A stretch of 16,155 nt of DNA, taken from assembly GCA_011391855.1 (NCBI GenBank), contig JAABPT010000424.1, positions 1 through 16,155 of the forward strand, written 5' to 3'. Source of the DNA: Burkholderiales bacterium. Lineage in GTDB: Bacteria > Pseudomonadota > Gammaproteobacteria > Burkholderiales > Burkholderiaceae_C. Under the pieces are notes generated by a model. That model ran no database searches. It had not been told where the DNA came from and saw only the letters and a program-made list of their open reading frames with translations. Numbering within the stretch: the stretch's first letter is position 1; every line of letters begins with the position of its first letter. The position numbers were made by a program, and so were the translations under genes. This document shows positions 1-6,674 of this stretch, one piece after another.

Positions 1-916
1 CCAGGTCTTCGAGCGCGGTGCCGACCGACTTGAAGACCGTGCGCTCCTGCGCCGAGCGTCGCCCCGGAACTTCGCCACGCGCCAGGCCGGCCAGCGTGCC
101 GCGCAGATCGCCGGGCGCGAAGACACCGCGCGACATCGGCCCGAGCAGGTCGCCGCTCTTTTGCAGCGCCTCTTCGGTGTCCACGTAAAGCGCGGCGCCG
201 GCAAAGCAGGCGTCGTCGGCCTCGCGCATGGCGGGGGTGAAGCTGCCGATCAGGTCGAGGTGGGTGCCCGGACGCAGCCAGCGTCCCTCGATCAACGGCG
301 CGGTGGCCAGCGTGGCGCAGCTCACGATGTCGGCCTGGGCCGCGGCCGCTTCGAGGTCGCGGGCCACGTCGGCAGCGAACCCGCGCCGGCCCAGTTCGCC
401 GGCCAGGGACTCGGCCTGCGCGGGCGATCGGGCCCAGACCGTGACGCGCTCGATCGACCGCACGGCCCGGTAGGCCTCGGGCAACAGCCGCGCCACCTGG
501 CCGGCACCGACCACCAGCAGATGCCGGGCGTCGGCACGCGCCAGCCATGTCGCCGCCAGCGCCGAGGCGGCGGCCGTGCGGCGCATGGTGATCTGGTCGC
601 CGTCGATCAGCGCCAGCGGCGCGCCGGTGAGGCCGTCGCAGAGCACATAGGTCGCATGCAGCCCCGGCAGGCCGAGCGCGGCATTGCCGGGTGCCACGTT
701 GACGGTCTTGATGCCGTAGTAGCGACCCGCCAGCCAGGCCGGCATGATCAACGAAGTGAAGCCGCCACCACCGGGTGCTGCGACTTCATGCACGTGCCGT
801 GGCGGCACCGTGCAGCCGGCTGCGAACATGGCCTTCAGCGCCGGGATCAGGCGCTCGAAGGGCAGTGCGCTACGCGTAGCGGCGGTGTCCAGGATCTGCA
901 TCGCGCGTTCAGCCAT
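1..916 (-). CDS. Ornithine cyclodeaminase / mu-crystallin family protein, 3' end cut by window
   Basis: This is an NAD(P)-dependent enzyme of the ornithine cyclodeaminase/mu-crystallin superfamily. Members deaminate ornithine to proline or reduce cyclic imines such as pyrroline-2-carboxylate. The 305 visible residues carry the family hallmarks: K70 in GIKTVNVAPGN, RTAAASALAA at 113-122, a Rossmann VGAGQVA at 136-142, the GSFTPAMREAD segment at 224-234, and the typical near-terminal VFKSVGTALEDL. Since family members have about 310-330 residues, only a few C-terminal residues should be missing. Two starts are possible, ATG at 916 or ATG at 901 (MQILDTAATRS), and neither has a strong Shine-Dalgarno. 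The gene lies 32 bases downstream of an Lrp-type regulator on the same strand, so co-transcription and control by that regulator are likely. The exact substrate cannot be read from the sequence. Confidence 0.9.
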   Translation of the reverse strand, partial: MAERAMQILDTAATRSALPFERLIPALKAMFAAGCTVPPRHVHEVAAPGGGGFTSLIMPAWLAGRYYGIKTVNVAPGNAALGLPGLHATYVLCDGLTGAPLALIDGDQITMRRTAAASALAATWLARADARHLLVVGAGQVARLLPEAYRAVRSIERVTVWARSPAQAESLAGELGRRGFAADVARDLEAAAAQADIVSCATLATAPLIEGRWLRPGTHLDLIGSFTPAMREADDACFAGAALYVDTEEALQKSGDLLGPMSRGVFAPGDLRGTLAGLARGEVPGRRSAQERTVFKSVGTALEDL

Positions 917-952
917 GTGCAGTTGCGTTCAGTCGCTTTCAGCCGCGTTCAG
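905..952. repeat. Five 10-bp-spaced direct repeat units at the lrp-type/OCD junction
   Basis: Reading the plus strand, GCGTTCAG occurs at 905-912, 925-932 and 945-952, with GCTTTCAG at 935-942 and a decayed unit (ATGTGCAG) at 915-922. The period is 10 bp, about one helical turn. The array covers the stop codon of the Lrp-type gene, the whole gap, and the first codons of the downstream enzyme gene. It could be a phased protein-binding array or simply a slippage product. Confidence 0.6.
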
Positions 953-1368
953 CGGTAGGTGGTGAGCAGGATGCTCGTCTCGGTATTGGCGATGCCCTTG
1001 ATCAGGCGTACCCGCTCCAGCAGGGTCGACAGATCGGTCATCGAATCGGCGCGCAATTCGGCCAGCAGGTCCCAGCGGCCGTTGGTGTCGTGCAGGGCCT
1101 GCACGCCGGGTTCGCCCATCAGGCCGGCGATGACGGCACGCGTCTGGTTGCCCTCGACCAGCACGTGCATCCAGGCGCGGATCTGGTTCGGCTCGGCGTC
1201 GGGCCGCAGGCGCACCGAGTAGCCGACGATGACATGCCCGTCCTCGAGCTTTCGCAGTCGGTTGGTGACGGTGCCGCGCGACACGCCCAGCTTGGCGGCC
1301 AGCGCAGCCACGTTCATGCGCGCGTCCTTGCGCAGCAGCGAGATGAGTTGCCTGTCGGTGTCGTCCAT
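949..1368 (-). CDS. Lrp/AsnC family transcriptional regulator
   Basis: This is a 139-residue regulator of the Lrp/AsnC (feast/famine) family, the normal size for it. An N-terminal winged helix-turn-helix sits at about residues 4-50 (NVAALAAKLGVSRGTVTNRL), and a C-terminal ligand-binding and oligomerisation (RAM) domain covers about 60-139. Starts were chosen from the family pattern MDDTDRQLISLL at ATG 1368; ATG 1383 would add five residues. The open frame continues much further upstream, but those residues do not look like the family. The gene precedes the ornithine cyclodeaminase-like gene, and regulators of this family often control an adjacent amino-acid catabolic gene and themselves, in response to an amino acid. 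The effector is unknown. Confidence 0.93.
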   Translation of the reverse strand: MDDTDRQLISLLRKDARMNVAALAAKLGVSRGTVTNRLRKLEDGHVIVGYSVRLRPDAEPNQIRAWMHVLVEGNQTRAVIAGLMGEPGVQALHDTNGRWDLLAELRADSMTDLSTLLERVRLIKGIANTETSILLTTYR

Positions 1369-1547
1369 GGCCCTGCCCAGCATACTTTCCGGCGGTGAGT
1401 GTTTGCCGCTCGGTGGGCCGATGCTAAGCGGGTGGGCCTGATGGCATTCGATCCGCGGCCCGTGAACGAACCGATGAAAGCGCGAACAGACCAGCCGCCC
1501 CAAGGCCACGCGCCGACCCGGCAACCCGGTTCGGCACGGCGCGGCGG

Positions 1548-1727
1548 CTACAGCGGTACAGCCACCAAGGTCAAGGCGCTTCCGCCCACCAACGCAACGG
1601 TCAAGGTGAACCAAGGCAGCGCTCGCAGGGGCGTCTCGGAGGGAATCCTTGCGGCGGGGTCCTCTTCGGCGCAGCCGGGCAGGTCTTCGGCAAAGGCCTC
1701 GCTGCGGGGGAACGGTGTCGCGTTCAT
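1548..1727 (-). CDS. Small single-span membrane protein, unknown function
   Basis: This is a 59-residue protein not recognised as a known family. Residues 1-38 are acidic and proline-rich. Residues 39-59 (starting LPWFTLTVALVGG) are a single hydrophobic stretch ending at the C-terminus, which suggests a tail-anchored or single-pass membrane peptide. A near-perfect ribosome binding site, ACAGGAGG, lies just upstream: five bases before the ATG at 1727 and two before the ATG at 1730, so the second ATG is preferred. No other reading frame here is a better gene. It is upstream of the Lrp-type gene on the same strand, separated by about 180 bases without a gene, and divergent from the gene at 1990. 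Confidence 0.55.
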   Translation of the reverse strand: MNATPFPRSEAFAEDLPGCAEEDPAARIPSETPLRALPWFTLTVALVGGSALTLVAVPL

Positions 1728-1989
1728 CATGGCCTCCTGTCGCGTCTGGGTTGGTTAGACGCAGGCAGTGTCGACGCCGCCGGCCCCGCAGCGCGAGGGC
1801 ATTGCGACGAGCGTGCTGGATCGCGGTGCAAAGCGCCGTCTCGTGCGACGGACGGCCCGCCCGGCGCGGACACCCGTGCCGTGTCGGACACGGGGCGGCA
1901 ACGCTGAAGGTGCCCATGCACTCCAGGGCCATCCTGGCGATCCGACCGCGCCGCCGTCGGCGTACCGGCGCCCAATGCAAAATCGAGCC
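1728..1989. promoter_or_regulatory. Divergent intergenic region with a 15-bp palindrome
   Basis: About 260 bases separate the small membrane-protein gene (minus) from the 451-residue gene (plus), so promoters for both should lie here. I see no convincing -35/-10 pair. The only clear structure is a perfect 7-bp dyad at 1879-1893 (CCGTGTC G GACACGG), which could be an operator. Several open frames cross the region but show no family likeness. Confidence 0.35.
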
Positions 1990-3345
1990 ATGTCATCCAC
2001 ACCCACACTCGCAAACATCTTGCCCCTGCGCCCGCGCGACCACGAAGACGCCGCGCGCGTGGCGATCTCCTGGCTGTCGGAACGCCACCGCAAGGGTTGG
2101 CGCAATGCCTTCGAGGACCTGCTGGACCACTGGCGGCCGCAAGGCCCCGAAGACGAAGGGCAGTTGGACGAAGACGGCATGACCATGGTCTCGATCAACG
2201 TTGGCGAGTGGCTGATCGCCCGCGGACAGATCCACGCCCGCGGCGGGCTGCAGGAGATCAACGGCTACCTGCTCGGCCGCGACGGCCCCTACCTGACACC
2301 CGGCCAGAAGGCCTGGCTCGCCCAGTTGCGCGAGCGGCCGCTGCGTCTGTACCGGGTGACTGACGTCCGGCCTGGCGAAGGGCTGACGCTGGTCGATGAG
2401 TTGGACACCCAGGCCGAACCGCAGGCCGTGCGCGAACGCAGCGGCAGCCGCAGCGCCAGTCCCGGCATGTTGATGGGCGCGCGCATCATGCAGGTGAGTG
2501 ATGCCGCAGGCGGGCACCTGGAACTCTCAGGCGCGATCTACCCTTTCGCGAAGTTGCGCGAGACGCAGGTGCTTGCGCAAGTGCGCCAGGCGCTGGCCGG
2601 TGCGGCGGCCTTGAAGCTCCATGCCGAGAATGTGCGGGACCTGGCCGAGACCGAGATCGCCCGCGCCTGGTTGGCTCAATGGTTCGAACCGGCACCGCTG
2701 CCGCAGATTCGCGACGCCAGCACCGGCGACCCGATGCTGCTGGTGACCGACCACTACCGCGTGCGGGACGCGGCAGCGCTCGCGGTCGCGCTGGCGGCGC
2801 AAGCCGACGTCAGCGGCAACGCGCAGCAAAGCTGGCACCGCGAGACACGGGGCGGTGACGGCCAGCTGCGCAGTCTGGCTGCCATCAACCCCGGCCGCGC
2901 GGCCGACCGCGTCGAGGTGTTCTACCGCACCCAGCGGCTGGCCGACGAGGGCCGCGCCTGGTTCGAGGCGCTGGCCGGATCGGCGGTGGAGCATCTGACG
3001 CGGGAGATCACCGACCCGGCCGGCAGTCTGGCACGCGCGCACAAGGGTGGTGACCTCGAGAAACCCGCCGGAACAGCGTCGCCGGCATCCGGCCTGCCGC
3101 CCGAAGTACTGGCACAAGCCCTCGAAGAGGTCATACACCGCCACTACGCCCACTGGGCCGATGAAACCATCCCGGCGCTGGGCGGGCTCACGCCACGCCA
3201 AGCCATCGCGACACCGGCGGGACTGGAGCGCGTCAAGGGCTTGTTGCGCGAGTACGAGGACGGTGAACGCCGCCAGAGCGCCGCACAGGGCCGCCCGGCG
3301 ATGTCCTACCAGTTCCTGTGGGACGCGCTGGGGATCCAGAGATGA
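1990..3345 (+). CDS. Unknown protein with C-terminal MbcA/ParS/Xre-like domain
   Basis: This is a 451-residue, mostly alpha-helical protein of unknown function. It has no signal peptide or membrane span. The only recognisable part is the C-terminus, from about residue 369: a helix with HYAHWADE, then IPALGGLTPRQAIATPAG at 394-411 and a hydrophobic end. The 'LGGLTPRQA-TP-G-ERV' pattern is that of the MbcA/ParS/Xre (DUF2384-type) toxin-binding domain, also found at the end of other uncharacterised proteins, so it does not by itself mean antitoxin. The ATG at 1990 was chosen because similarity-like content begins there; ATG 1975 adds five residues, and a longer frame to 1768 looks like read-through of intergenic DNA. 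It stands alone, pointing toward the element's left end. Confidence 0.8.
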   Translation: MSSTPTLANILPLRPRDHEDAARVAISWLSERHRKGWRNAFEDLLDHWRPQGPEDEGQLDEDGMTMVSINVGEWLIARGQIHARGGLQEINGYLLGRDGPYLTPGQKAWLAQLRERPLRLYRVTDVRPGEGLTLVDELDTQAEPQAVRERSGSRSASPGMLMGARIMQVSDAAGGHLELSGAIYPFAKLRETQVLAQVRQALAGAAALKLHAENVRDLAETEIARAWLAQWFEPAPLPQIRDASTGDPMLLVTDHYRVRDAAALAVALAAQADVSGNAQQSWHRETRGGDGQLRSLAAINPGRAADRVEVFYRTQRLADEGRAWFEALAGSAVEHLTREITDPAGSLARAHKGGDLEKPAGTASPASGLPPEVLAQALEEVIHRHYAHWADETIPALGGLTPRQAIATPAGLERVKGLLREYEDGERRQSAAQGRPAMSYQFLWDALGIQR

Positions 3346-3460
3346 TGCCCCCGATGGCGCACATTGCCCGCCGCGCGTTGACCCAAAGTGCTTGCAGGCG
3401 TCCTTGCATGATCGCGTCGGGCACAAAGACATCCGCGGGCAGCGGGCTTGAGAAAATGCG

Positions 3461-3477
3461 CTAAGTCGTTGATTTAC
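3461..3477 (+). repeat. Integrase-site-like motif outside attL, matched by inverted copy at 14019-14036
   Basis: CTAAGTCGTTGATTTAC abuts the left 13-bp repeat. Read on the opposite strand it is GTAAATCAACGACTTAG, which closely matches GTCAAATCAACTACTTAC at 14019-14036 inside the right end of the element. The shared core is AAATCAAC-ACTTA, followed in both cases by a TTTCTC a few bases on. The two copies are in opposite orientation. They may be integrase-binding sites or the trace of an earlier insertion. Confidence 0.45.
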
Positions 3478-3478
3478 T

Positions 3479-3491
3479 GGCGGAAAGGGAG
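3479..3491 (+). repeat. attL: left 13-bp direct repeat of tRNA-Ser 3' end
   Basis: GGCGGAAAGGGAG is identical to 14094-14106 in the same orientation. Here the base before it is T, so the minus strand reads CTCCCTTTCCGCCA: the end of a serine tRNA including an intact CCA. This is the displaced original 3' end of the tRNA gene and marks the distal boundary of the element. The last element gene stops only 30 bases inside it. Confidence 0.8.
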
Positions 3492-3521
3492 ACTGTCAAG
3501 ACCCGCGTATTTCCTTGCGAT

Positions 3522-3815
3522 TCAGTCGGGCTGCGCGAGCATCCCCGGGCTAACCGCCACCTCGTGCGAGGTGTCCGTTTTCCGCAGCGCCAGCAGCAGA
3601 TCAACGTCAAGCCGGGTGCGCTCATCCGCCGGCCTGGCGGCGCCGCCGCGACACAGATTTGCCGCCACCTTCAGGTCATGCTGGCCACAGATGATGACGA
3701 CATCGCCCACGCGGCGCACCTTGCCGCCCAGGGTCAAGCGCTTCAGCGGAACGATGGCATAGCCGCCCAACTCGGCGGCCAGCGGGTGCACGCGCCATTC
3801 TGGGCGCCGCGTCAT
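3522..3815 (-). CDS. Unknown 97-residue cassette protein, last gene of the element
   Basis: I do not recognise this protein. It starts at ATG 3815, four bases after the stop of the preceding gene, and ends 30 bases from attL, so it is the terminal gene of the long minus-strand block. The N-terminal half (PLAAELGGYAIVPLKRLTLGGKVRRVGDVVIICG) looks like a small beta-rich fold; the C-terminal half is polar. It contains two cysteines but no paired motif. There is no signal peptide or membrane span. The close spacing to its neighbour and the lack of another frame support it as a gene. Confidence 0.55.
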   Translation of the reverse strand: MTRRPEWRVHPLAAELGGYAIVPLKRLTLGGKVRRVGDVVIICGQHDLKVAANLCRGGAARPADERTRLDVDLLLALRKTDTSHEVAVSPGMLAQPD

Positions 3816-3819
3816 GGCG

Positions 3820-4083
3820 TCAGCAGCTAGCCTGCATCTTGGACACCACGCGCATGATTTCGACGTTGACGCCAGCCACTGCAGCTAGCTCCAGGTCGGT
3901 GGCAAAGCCGCTATCCAGCCGGGCCAGGGTCGCGCGGAAGAAGCGGTCCAAATCTGCGCCTGGCGGTGCCAAGCCGAGCACCCGGTCGATATCGGCAGAC
4001 AGTGCGGCGCTTTCCGCCGCTGTCAGTTCGTTCTTCACCAGGCGGGCTTCCAGCCGCTCAAGGCGTTCTAGCAGGCCGCGCAC
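3820..4083 (-). CDS. Unknown 87-residue protein with N-terminal coiled coil, GTG start
   Basis: The start is GTG 4083, supported by an excellent ribosome binding site (AAGGAGG, six bases upstream). The first 20 residues (GLLERLERLEARLVKNELTA) form a short leucine-repeat coiled coil, followed by a helical region with AAESAALSADIDRVLGLAPPG. The family is unknown. It overlaps the previous gene by 16 bases, and the next gene starts four bases after its stop. The small helical form is common among phage and satellite accessory proteins, but no role can be assigned. Confidence 0.6.
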   Translation of the reverse strand: MRGLLERLERLEARLVKNELTAAESAALSADIDRVLGLAPPGADLDRFFRATLARLDSGFATDLELAAVAGVNVEIMRVVSKMQASC

Positions 4084-4277
4084 TGTGCCCCTCCTTCACG
4101 CGCCGCGACGATGATGGTAAAGACCTCCCGGCCTTCATCTCGTGCGGCGGCGGCCTGCACCTGCTGCTCTGCTGTCAAAGCGCCACGTGGCGCCAGCAGC
4201 ACCATGCGCGTGGTGCACGCCAGACTGCCGCGTCGGGTCTCTTCCAGCTTGTCCAGGCGGGTGGCGTGGTCTTTCAT
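4068..4277 (-). CDS. Unknown 69-residue cassette protein
   Basis: This small protein starts at ATG 4277, which overlaps the stop of the gene before it in an ATGA junction (4274-4277) and so is probably translationally coupled. It opens with a charged helix (KDHATRLDKLEETRRG) and contains a central hydrophobic strand-like stretch (RMVLLAPRGALT) and another at the end (EVFTIIVAAREGG). Three cysteines are present, two of them in the CAAC at the C-terminus. I do not recognise the family. Confidence 0.55.
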   Translation of the reverse strand: MKDHATRLDKLEETRRGSLACTTRMVLLAPRGALTAEQQVQAAAARDEGREVFTIIVAAREGGAQCAAC

Positions 4278-4546
4278 GGTGTGGCGTTCTCCAGTGCCTC
4301 AATCCGCCTCTCGATCACGGCCACCTCGTGCGCCTTGACGATCTGAGTGAGGATGTAGGTCAGCCGCGTGGCCTCTTCGGTCGGCAGCTTGCCGCGCCTG
4401 GCCTCGCGGTAGACCTTGGCCATTTCGACCCTGATCTCATCTACCGTGGTCAGCCGGATAGGACCGATGCGCCCAGCGCAACCCTGGGGGGTAGGGTCCA
4501 GGACTTCAGTAACGACTGCGCGGGCCATGCTGCGATGCAATATCAC
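4274..4546 (-). CDS. Unknown helical 90-residue phage-type protein
   Basis: The likely start is GTG 4546, which overlaps the previous stop as GTGA; ATG 4528 (MARAVVTEVL) is the alternative. The second half, TVDEIRVEMAKVYREARRGK followed by LTYILTQIVKAHEVAVIERRIEALE, is a two-helix pattern I associate with small hypothetical proteins in prophages, often near packaging genes. This is memory of a pattern, not a domain assignment. No packaging gene is seen next to it here. It is part of the continuous overlapping block. Confidence 0.6.
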   Translation of the reverse strand: MILHRSMARAVVTEVLDPTPQGCAGRIGPIRLTTVDEIRVEMAKVYREARRGKLPTEEATRLTYILTQIVKAHEVAVIERRIEALENATP

Positions 4547-4761
4547 GCACGAGCATGCCGCGCGGCGTTCGCCACCACGTCACGCGCACGGCCGGCGCTC
4601 AGGCCGAAGCTGTCGCGCACGGCCATGACGACATCCTCTTCTGGCTCACCAGCGCGCAGCAGCCGCAGCGCCAGCGCATGCTTCGCCGCGGCCACCTGGC
4701 CGGCCGGCAGCCGCTCGTGGCGCGGTGCCGGCCCGGTGTCAGGTCGGCTTGCGGAATGCAT
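4543..4761 (-). CDS. Unknown 72-residue protein, possible helix-turn-helix
   Basis: It starts at ATG 4761, inside the end of the previous gene (23-base overlap). After a basic, proline-rich N-terminus it is helical: AAAKHALALRLLRAGEPEED, then VVMAVRDSFGLSAGRARDVV. The latter half has the spacing of a helix-turn-helix (helix, SFGLSAGRA turn and recognition helix), so DNA binding is possible but unproven. No membrane span or signal peptide. The family is not recognised. Confidence 0.55.
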   Translation of the reverse strand: MHSASRPDTGPAPRHERLPAGQVAAAKHALALRLLRAGEPEEDVVMAVRDSFGLSAGRARDVVANAARHARA

Positions 4762-5713
4762 TCAGGTCTGCCGCGACATCGGCGGCGCGGTGGTCGGTGT
4801 GCACGAAAGACTGGATAGCCCAGCGGCCACCAGGCACGCGCCGGAAAGCATCGTAGGGGTTCGTGCTGTCAATGAAGCGCCCGGCCATCAGCAGCGCCTG
4901 GCCGGCCACCGGCTGCACCTGCGCCAGCATCTCTTCGATGACGACGGAAGTAGACGAGGTCTTCGGCCAGCCCTTCAAGAAGCTCAACGATGCAATGGCA
5001 CGAAGCTCTTCGTCATCGAACGGCAAAAGCGGCCGCGGACCACGGAAGACGGCGGCCAGGACACGAGCGTCGTCAAGCTGCTTGGGCAGCGCCCTGCCGT
5101 CCATGAGAACCGTTCGCTCGGCCGGCGTCAGGGGCTTGAGTGCGCCGAGAATCGCCGTGTCGAAAATGGCCTGTTGCACCGCGATTGCGGTTTCGTTCGG
5201 GGGCTCGCGCTCTTCGTCGTCAAGCCCCAGCGTCTTCATGTAGCGGTCGGGATCGCCGGTCTCGAAAGCCTCGCGGGCCAGGTCGCGGCGAACCTGGGCC
5301 AGCCGGTCGGCCACATTCTGCGCAGTGCCCACGGCAGCGCTGGCCATGTTCAGCACGCGCTCGCCCAAGGCGATGCGCTGCTTATCGAGCACCTTGCCGG
5401 AGTAGCCCTCGGCGCGAAGGTCGATTTCGCCCTCAACGGCTTCGGCCGTGGCCTCGCGCAACCCAACGAGGGCACCCAACAGCCGGCCGGGCTGCTGGGT
5501 GCGCAGGCTCTCAGCGTAGCGGTGGTCCCTGCGCTGGCGGGCCGTGGCATCGCGCTGCAGCGCCGGCAGCTCGGGCAACGCGTCACCATCCCAGCGCCAC
5601 GCGCCCATCGGGATGACTGCGCCGGTGCCGTCGTCGCCGAAAGCGACGTTCAAATTCTTTGCAGCCGCGCGCATCTGGTTGGCCAGGACGCGCAGGGTTT
5701 TGATTTCGGCCAT
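4739..5713 (-). CDS. Unknown 324-residue helical protein, largest uncharacterised cassette gene
   Basis: The start at ATG 5713 has a strong Shine-Dalgarno (GAGGAG, eight bases upstream). The protein is soluble, rich in Ala, Leu, Arg and Asp, and predicted mostly alpha-helical, with a likely coiled-coil stretch around residues 80-160 (many heptad-like A/L positions). A polar linker (LGLDDEEREPPNETAI) separates it from a second helical half. No catalytic motif, Walker box, cysteine cluster or membrane span is visible. It follows the collagen-like gene by four bases and overlaps the next gene. Structural, scaffold-like or helper-interfering roles are all possible; none is supported by a motif. 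Confidence 0.75.
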   Translation of the reverse strand: MAEIKTLRVLANQMRAAAKNLNVAFGDDGTGAVIPMGAWRWDGDALPELPALQRDATARQRRDHRYAESLRTQQPGRLLGALVGLREATAEAVEGEIDLRAEGYSGKVLDKQRIALGERVLNMASAAVGTAQNVADRLAQVRRDLAREAFETGDPDRYMKTLGLDDEEREPPNETAIAVQQAIFDTAILGALKPLTPAERTVLMDGRALPKQLDDARVLAAVFRGPRPLLPFDDEELRAIASLSFLKGWPKTSSTSVVIEEMLAQVQPVAGQALLMAGRFIDSTNPYDAFRRVPGGRWAIQSFVHTDHRAADVAADLNAFRKPT

Positions 5714-5717
5714 GGTG

Positions 5718-6173
5718 TCAGCTCCTCAATGCCGGTGCGGCGTCTGGAATGAATTTGAAGTCTGCTGTCGCCATCCGGCCGTAGTCGTCATGGACCGGCC
5801 GGACCTCAAGCCGGCCGCGCGGCGTATGCATGACCAGCATCTCGGTAAAGCCCAGCTCGTTCCTGATGAACTGCACGCGCATCGGGAAATTCAAGGCCGC
5901 GTCCTTGCCGTCGCGGCCTGGGTCGCCCTGCGGACCTGCTGGCCCGGGTTCACCGTCGGCGCCGGGTTCACCTTGCGGGCCGGGTTCACCTTGCGGGCCC
6001 ATGAGTCCGATGTCGCCCTGCGGGCCGGCCTGGCGGGCATATTCCATCGCGCGCCGGGCCTCGTTGAGTGCCTGGCCACCAAGTGCCCAGGCAAGCAGGA
6101 CATCGGCTTCTAGCGCCCTGTCATGGGTGTATGGACGCGGCGCAAAGTCAGCGGGGGATGTGGTCTGTTTCAT
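5718..6173 (-). CDS. Collagen-like repeat protein
   Basis: This is a 151-residue protein with 14 uninterrupted Gly-X-Y triplets at residues 50-91 (GPQGDIGLMGPQGEP and on, with GEP and GPQ dominant). An N-terminal helical segment (LEADVLLAWALGGQALNEAR) could nucleate a trimer, and a C-terminal beta-type domain of about 60 residues follows (NFPMRVQFIRNELGFTEMLV). Bacterial and phage collagen-like proteins form triple helices and in phages are usually parts of tail fibres; here no tail genes are near and no signal peptide is present. The start at ATG 6173 overlaps the previous stop (ATGA). The triplets are rich in Pro-second and Glu/Gln, as in other prokaryotic examples. Confidence 0.85.
   Translation of the reverse strand: MKQTTSPADFAPRPYTHDRALEADVLLAWALGGQALNEARRAMEYARQAGPQGDIGLMGPQGEPGPQGEPGADGEPGPAGPQGDPGRDGKDAALNFPMRVQFIRNELGFTEMLVMHTPRGRLEVRPVHDDYGRMATADFKFIPDAAPALRS
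5946..5999. repeat. Three tandem 18-bp units inside the collagen-like gene
   Basis: GGGTTCACCTTGCGGGCC is repeated exactly at 5964-5981 and 5982-5999, with a diverged unit at 5946-5963. Each unit encodes two Gly-X-Y triplets (GPQGEP type), so the array can change triple-helix length by recombination or slippage. Confidence 0.85.
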
Positions 6174-6478
6174 GCCTCCATCTTCGGCGCCGAAGCGGAC
6201 ACGGTTTGCCCACGGATGGCCACGGCCGCGCGCACCAGGCGCCGTGCGTGGCGTGCAGACACCAGGCACCTCTGCTGCAGCATCTGCTGCGCTGCCTGGC
6301 GGCCCACGCCACCGAAGACCAGCCGGCGGGCCAGGTCGGCCGGCTCGGCGCGGCGCAGCGGCCCACGCGGCACATAGATCCTGCTGCCGCCCCACTGCCG
6401 TAGAACTGCCTCGACCTGGCGCCGGTCGCCAGCGGCGGCCAGGATGGCCTGCAGAAACGGGTTTGTCGGATGCGTCAT
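6170..6478 (-). CDS. Mor-like small DNA-binding protein (tentative)
   Basis: This 102-residue protein starts at ATG 6478, overlapping the previous stop as ATGA. Residues 28-39 (QWGGSRIYVPRG) match the 'GG-x-x-IY-x-P' beta-strand signature that leads the Mor/C family of phage Mu middle and late activators. It is followed by a helix-turn-helix candidate at about 58-83 (GRQAAQQMLQQRCLVSARHA). This suggests a transcription activator acting on the element or on a helper phage. The match is by eye; the dimerisation region typical of Mor is short here. Confidence 0.6.
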   Translation of the reverse strand: MTHPTNPFLQAILAAAGDRRQVEAVLRQWGGSRIYVPRGPLRRAEPADLARRLVFGGVGRQAAQQMLQQRCLVSARHARRLVRAAVAIRGQTVSASAPKMEA

Positions 6479-6672
6479 CCGCCCAACTCCGCGCCGCTGC
6501 TGGCGTCTGGCGTTTCGGTGGTGTCAGTCTCCACTTCACCCGCCGGTGAGGTGTCGGAAATCAGGAATTTCCGCCCTGGCAGCACCGGCAGCGGTGGCAG
6601 CGGGTCGCCGCTCAGCCACGCCACCATGACGGCGAACCCGTCGCGCGGGAATAGGTCGGGCATCCAGAGCAC
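6475..6672 (-). CDS. Unknown 65-residue cassette protein
   Basis: GTG 6672 is preferred because GAGG lies six bases upstream; ATG 6663 would remove three residues. A longer frame to 6807 would overlap the preceding gene by over 130 bases and is not credible. The protein has a hydrophobic N-terminal stretch (LFPRDGFAVMVAWLSGDPLPPLPVLPG) and an acidic, threonine-rich tail (GEVETDTTETPDASSG). It ends in an ATGA overlap with the Mor-like gene. Family unknown. Confidence 0.5.
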   Translation of the reverse strand: MLWMPDLFPRDGFAVMVAWLSGDPLPPLPVLPGRKFLISDTSPAGEVETDTTETPDASSGAELGG

Positions 6673-6674
6673 GA

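Noticed and set aside
1369..1980. Extension of the Lrp-type gene to a 343-codon frame
   Set aside because: The family always begins near the helix-turn-helix; the added region crosses another gene on the same strand and has no domain likeness.
1768..1989. Upstream extension of the 451-residue gene to a 525-codon frame
   Set aside because: The extra residues are arginine/proline-rich read-through of GC-rich intergenic DNA with no ribosome site, and would run over the divergent promoter region.
3522..4761. Toxin-antitoxin pair among the small overlapping genes at the left end
   Set aside because: None of the five proteins shows a toxin or antitoxin motif; small size and overlap alone are not enough.
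4142..5752. 536-codon plus-strand frame opposite the cassette genes
   Set aside because: It lies antisense to several well-supported genes with ribosome sites and overlaps, and its protein is low-complexity. It is a GC-rich shadow.
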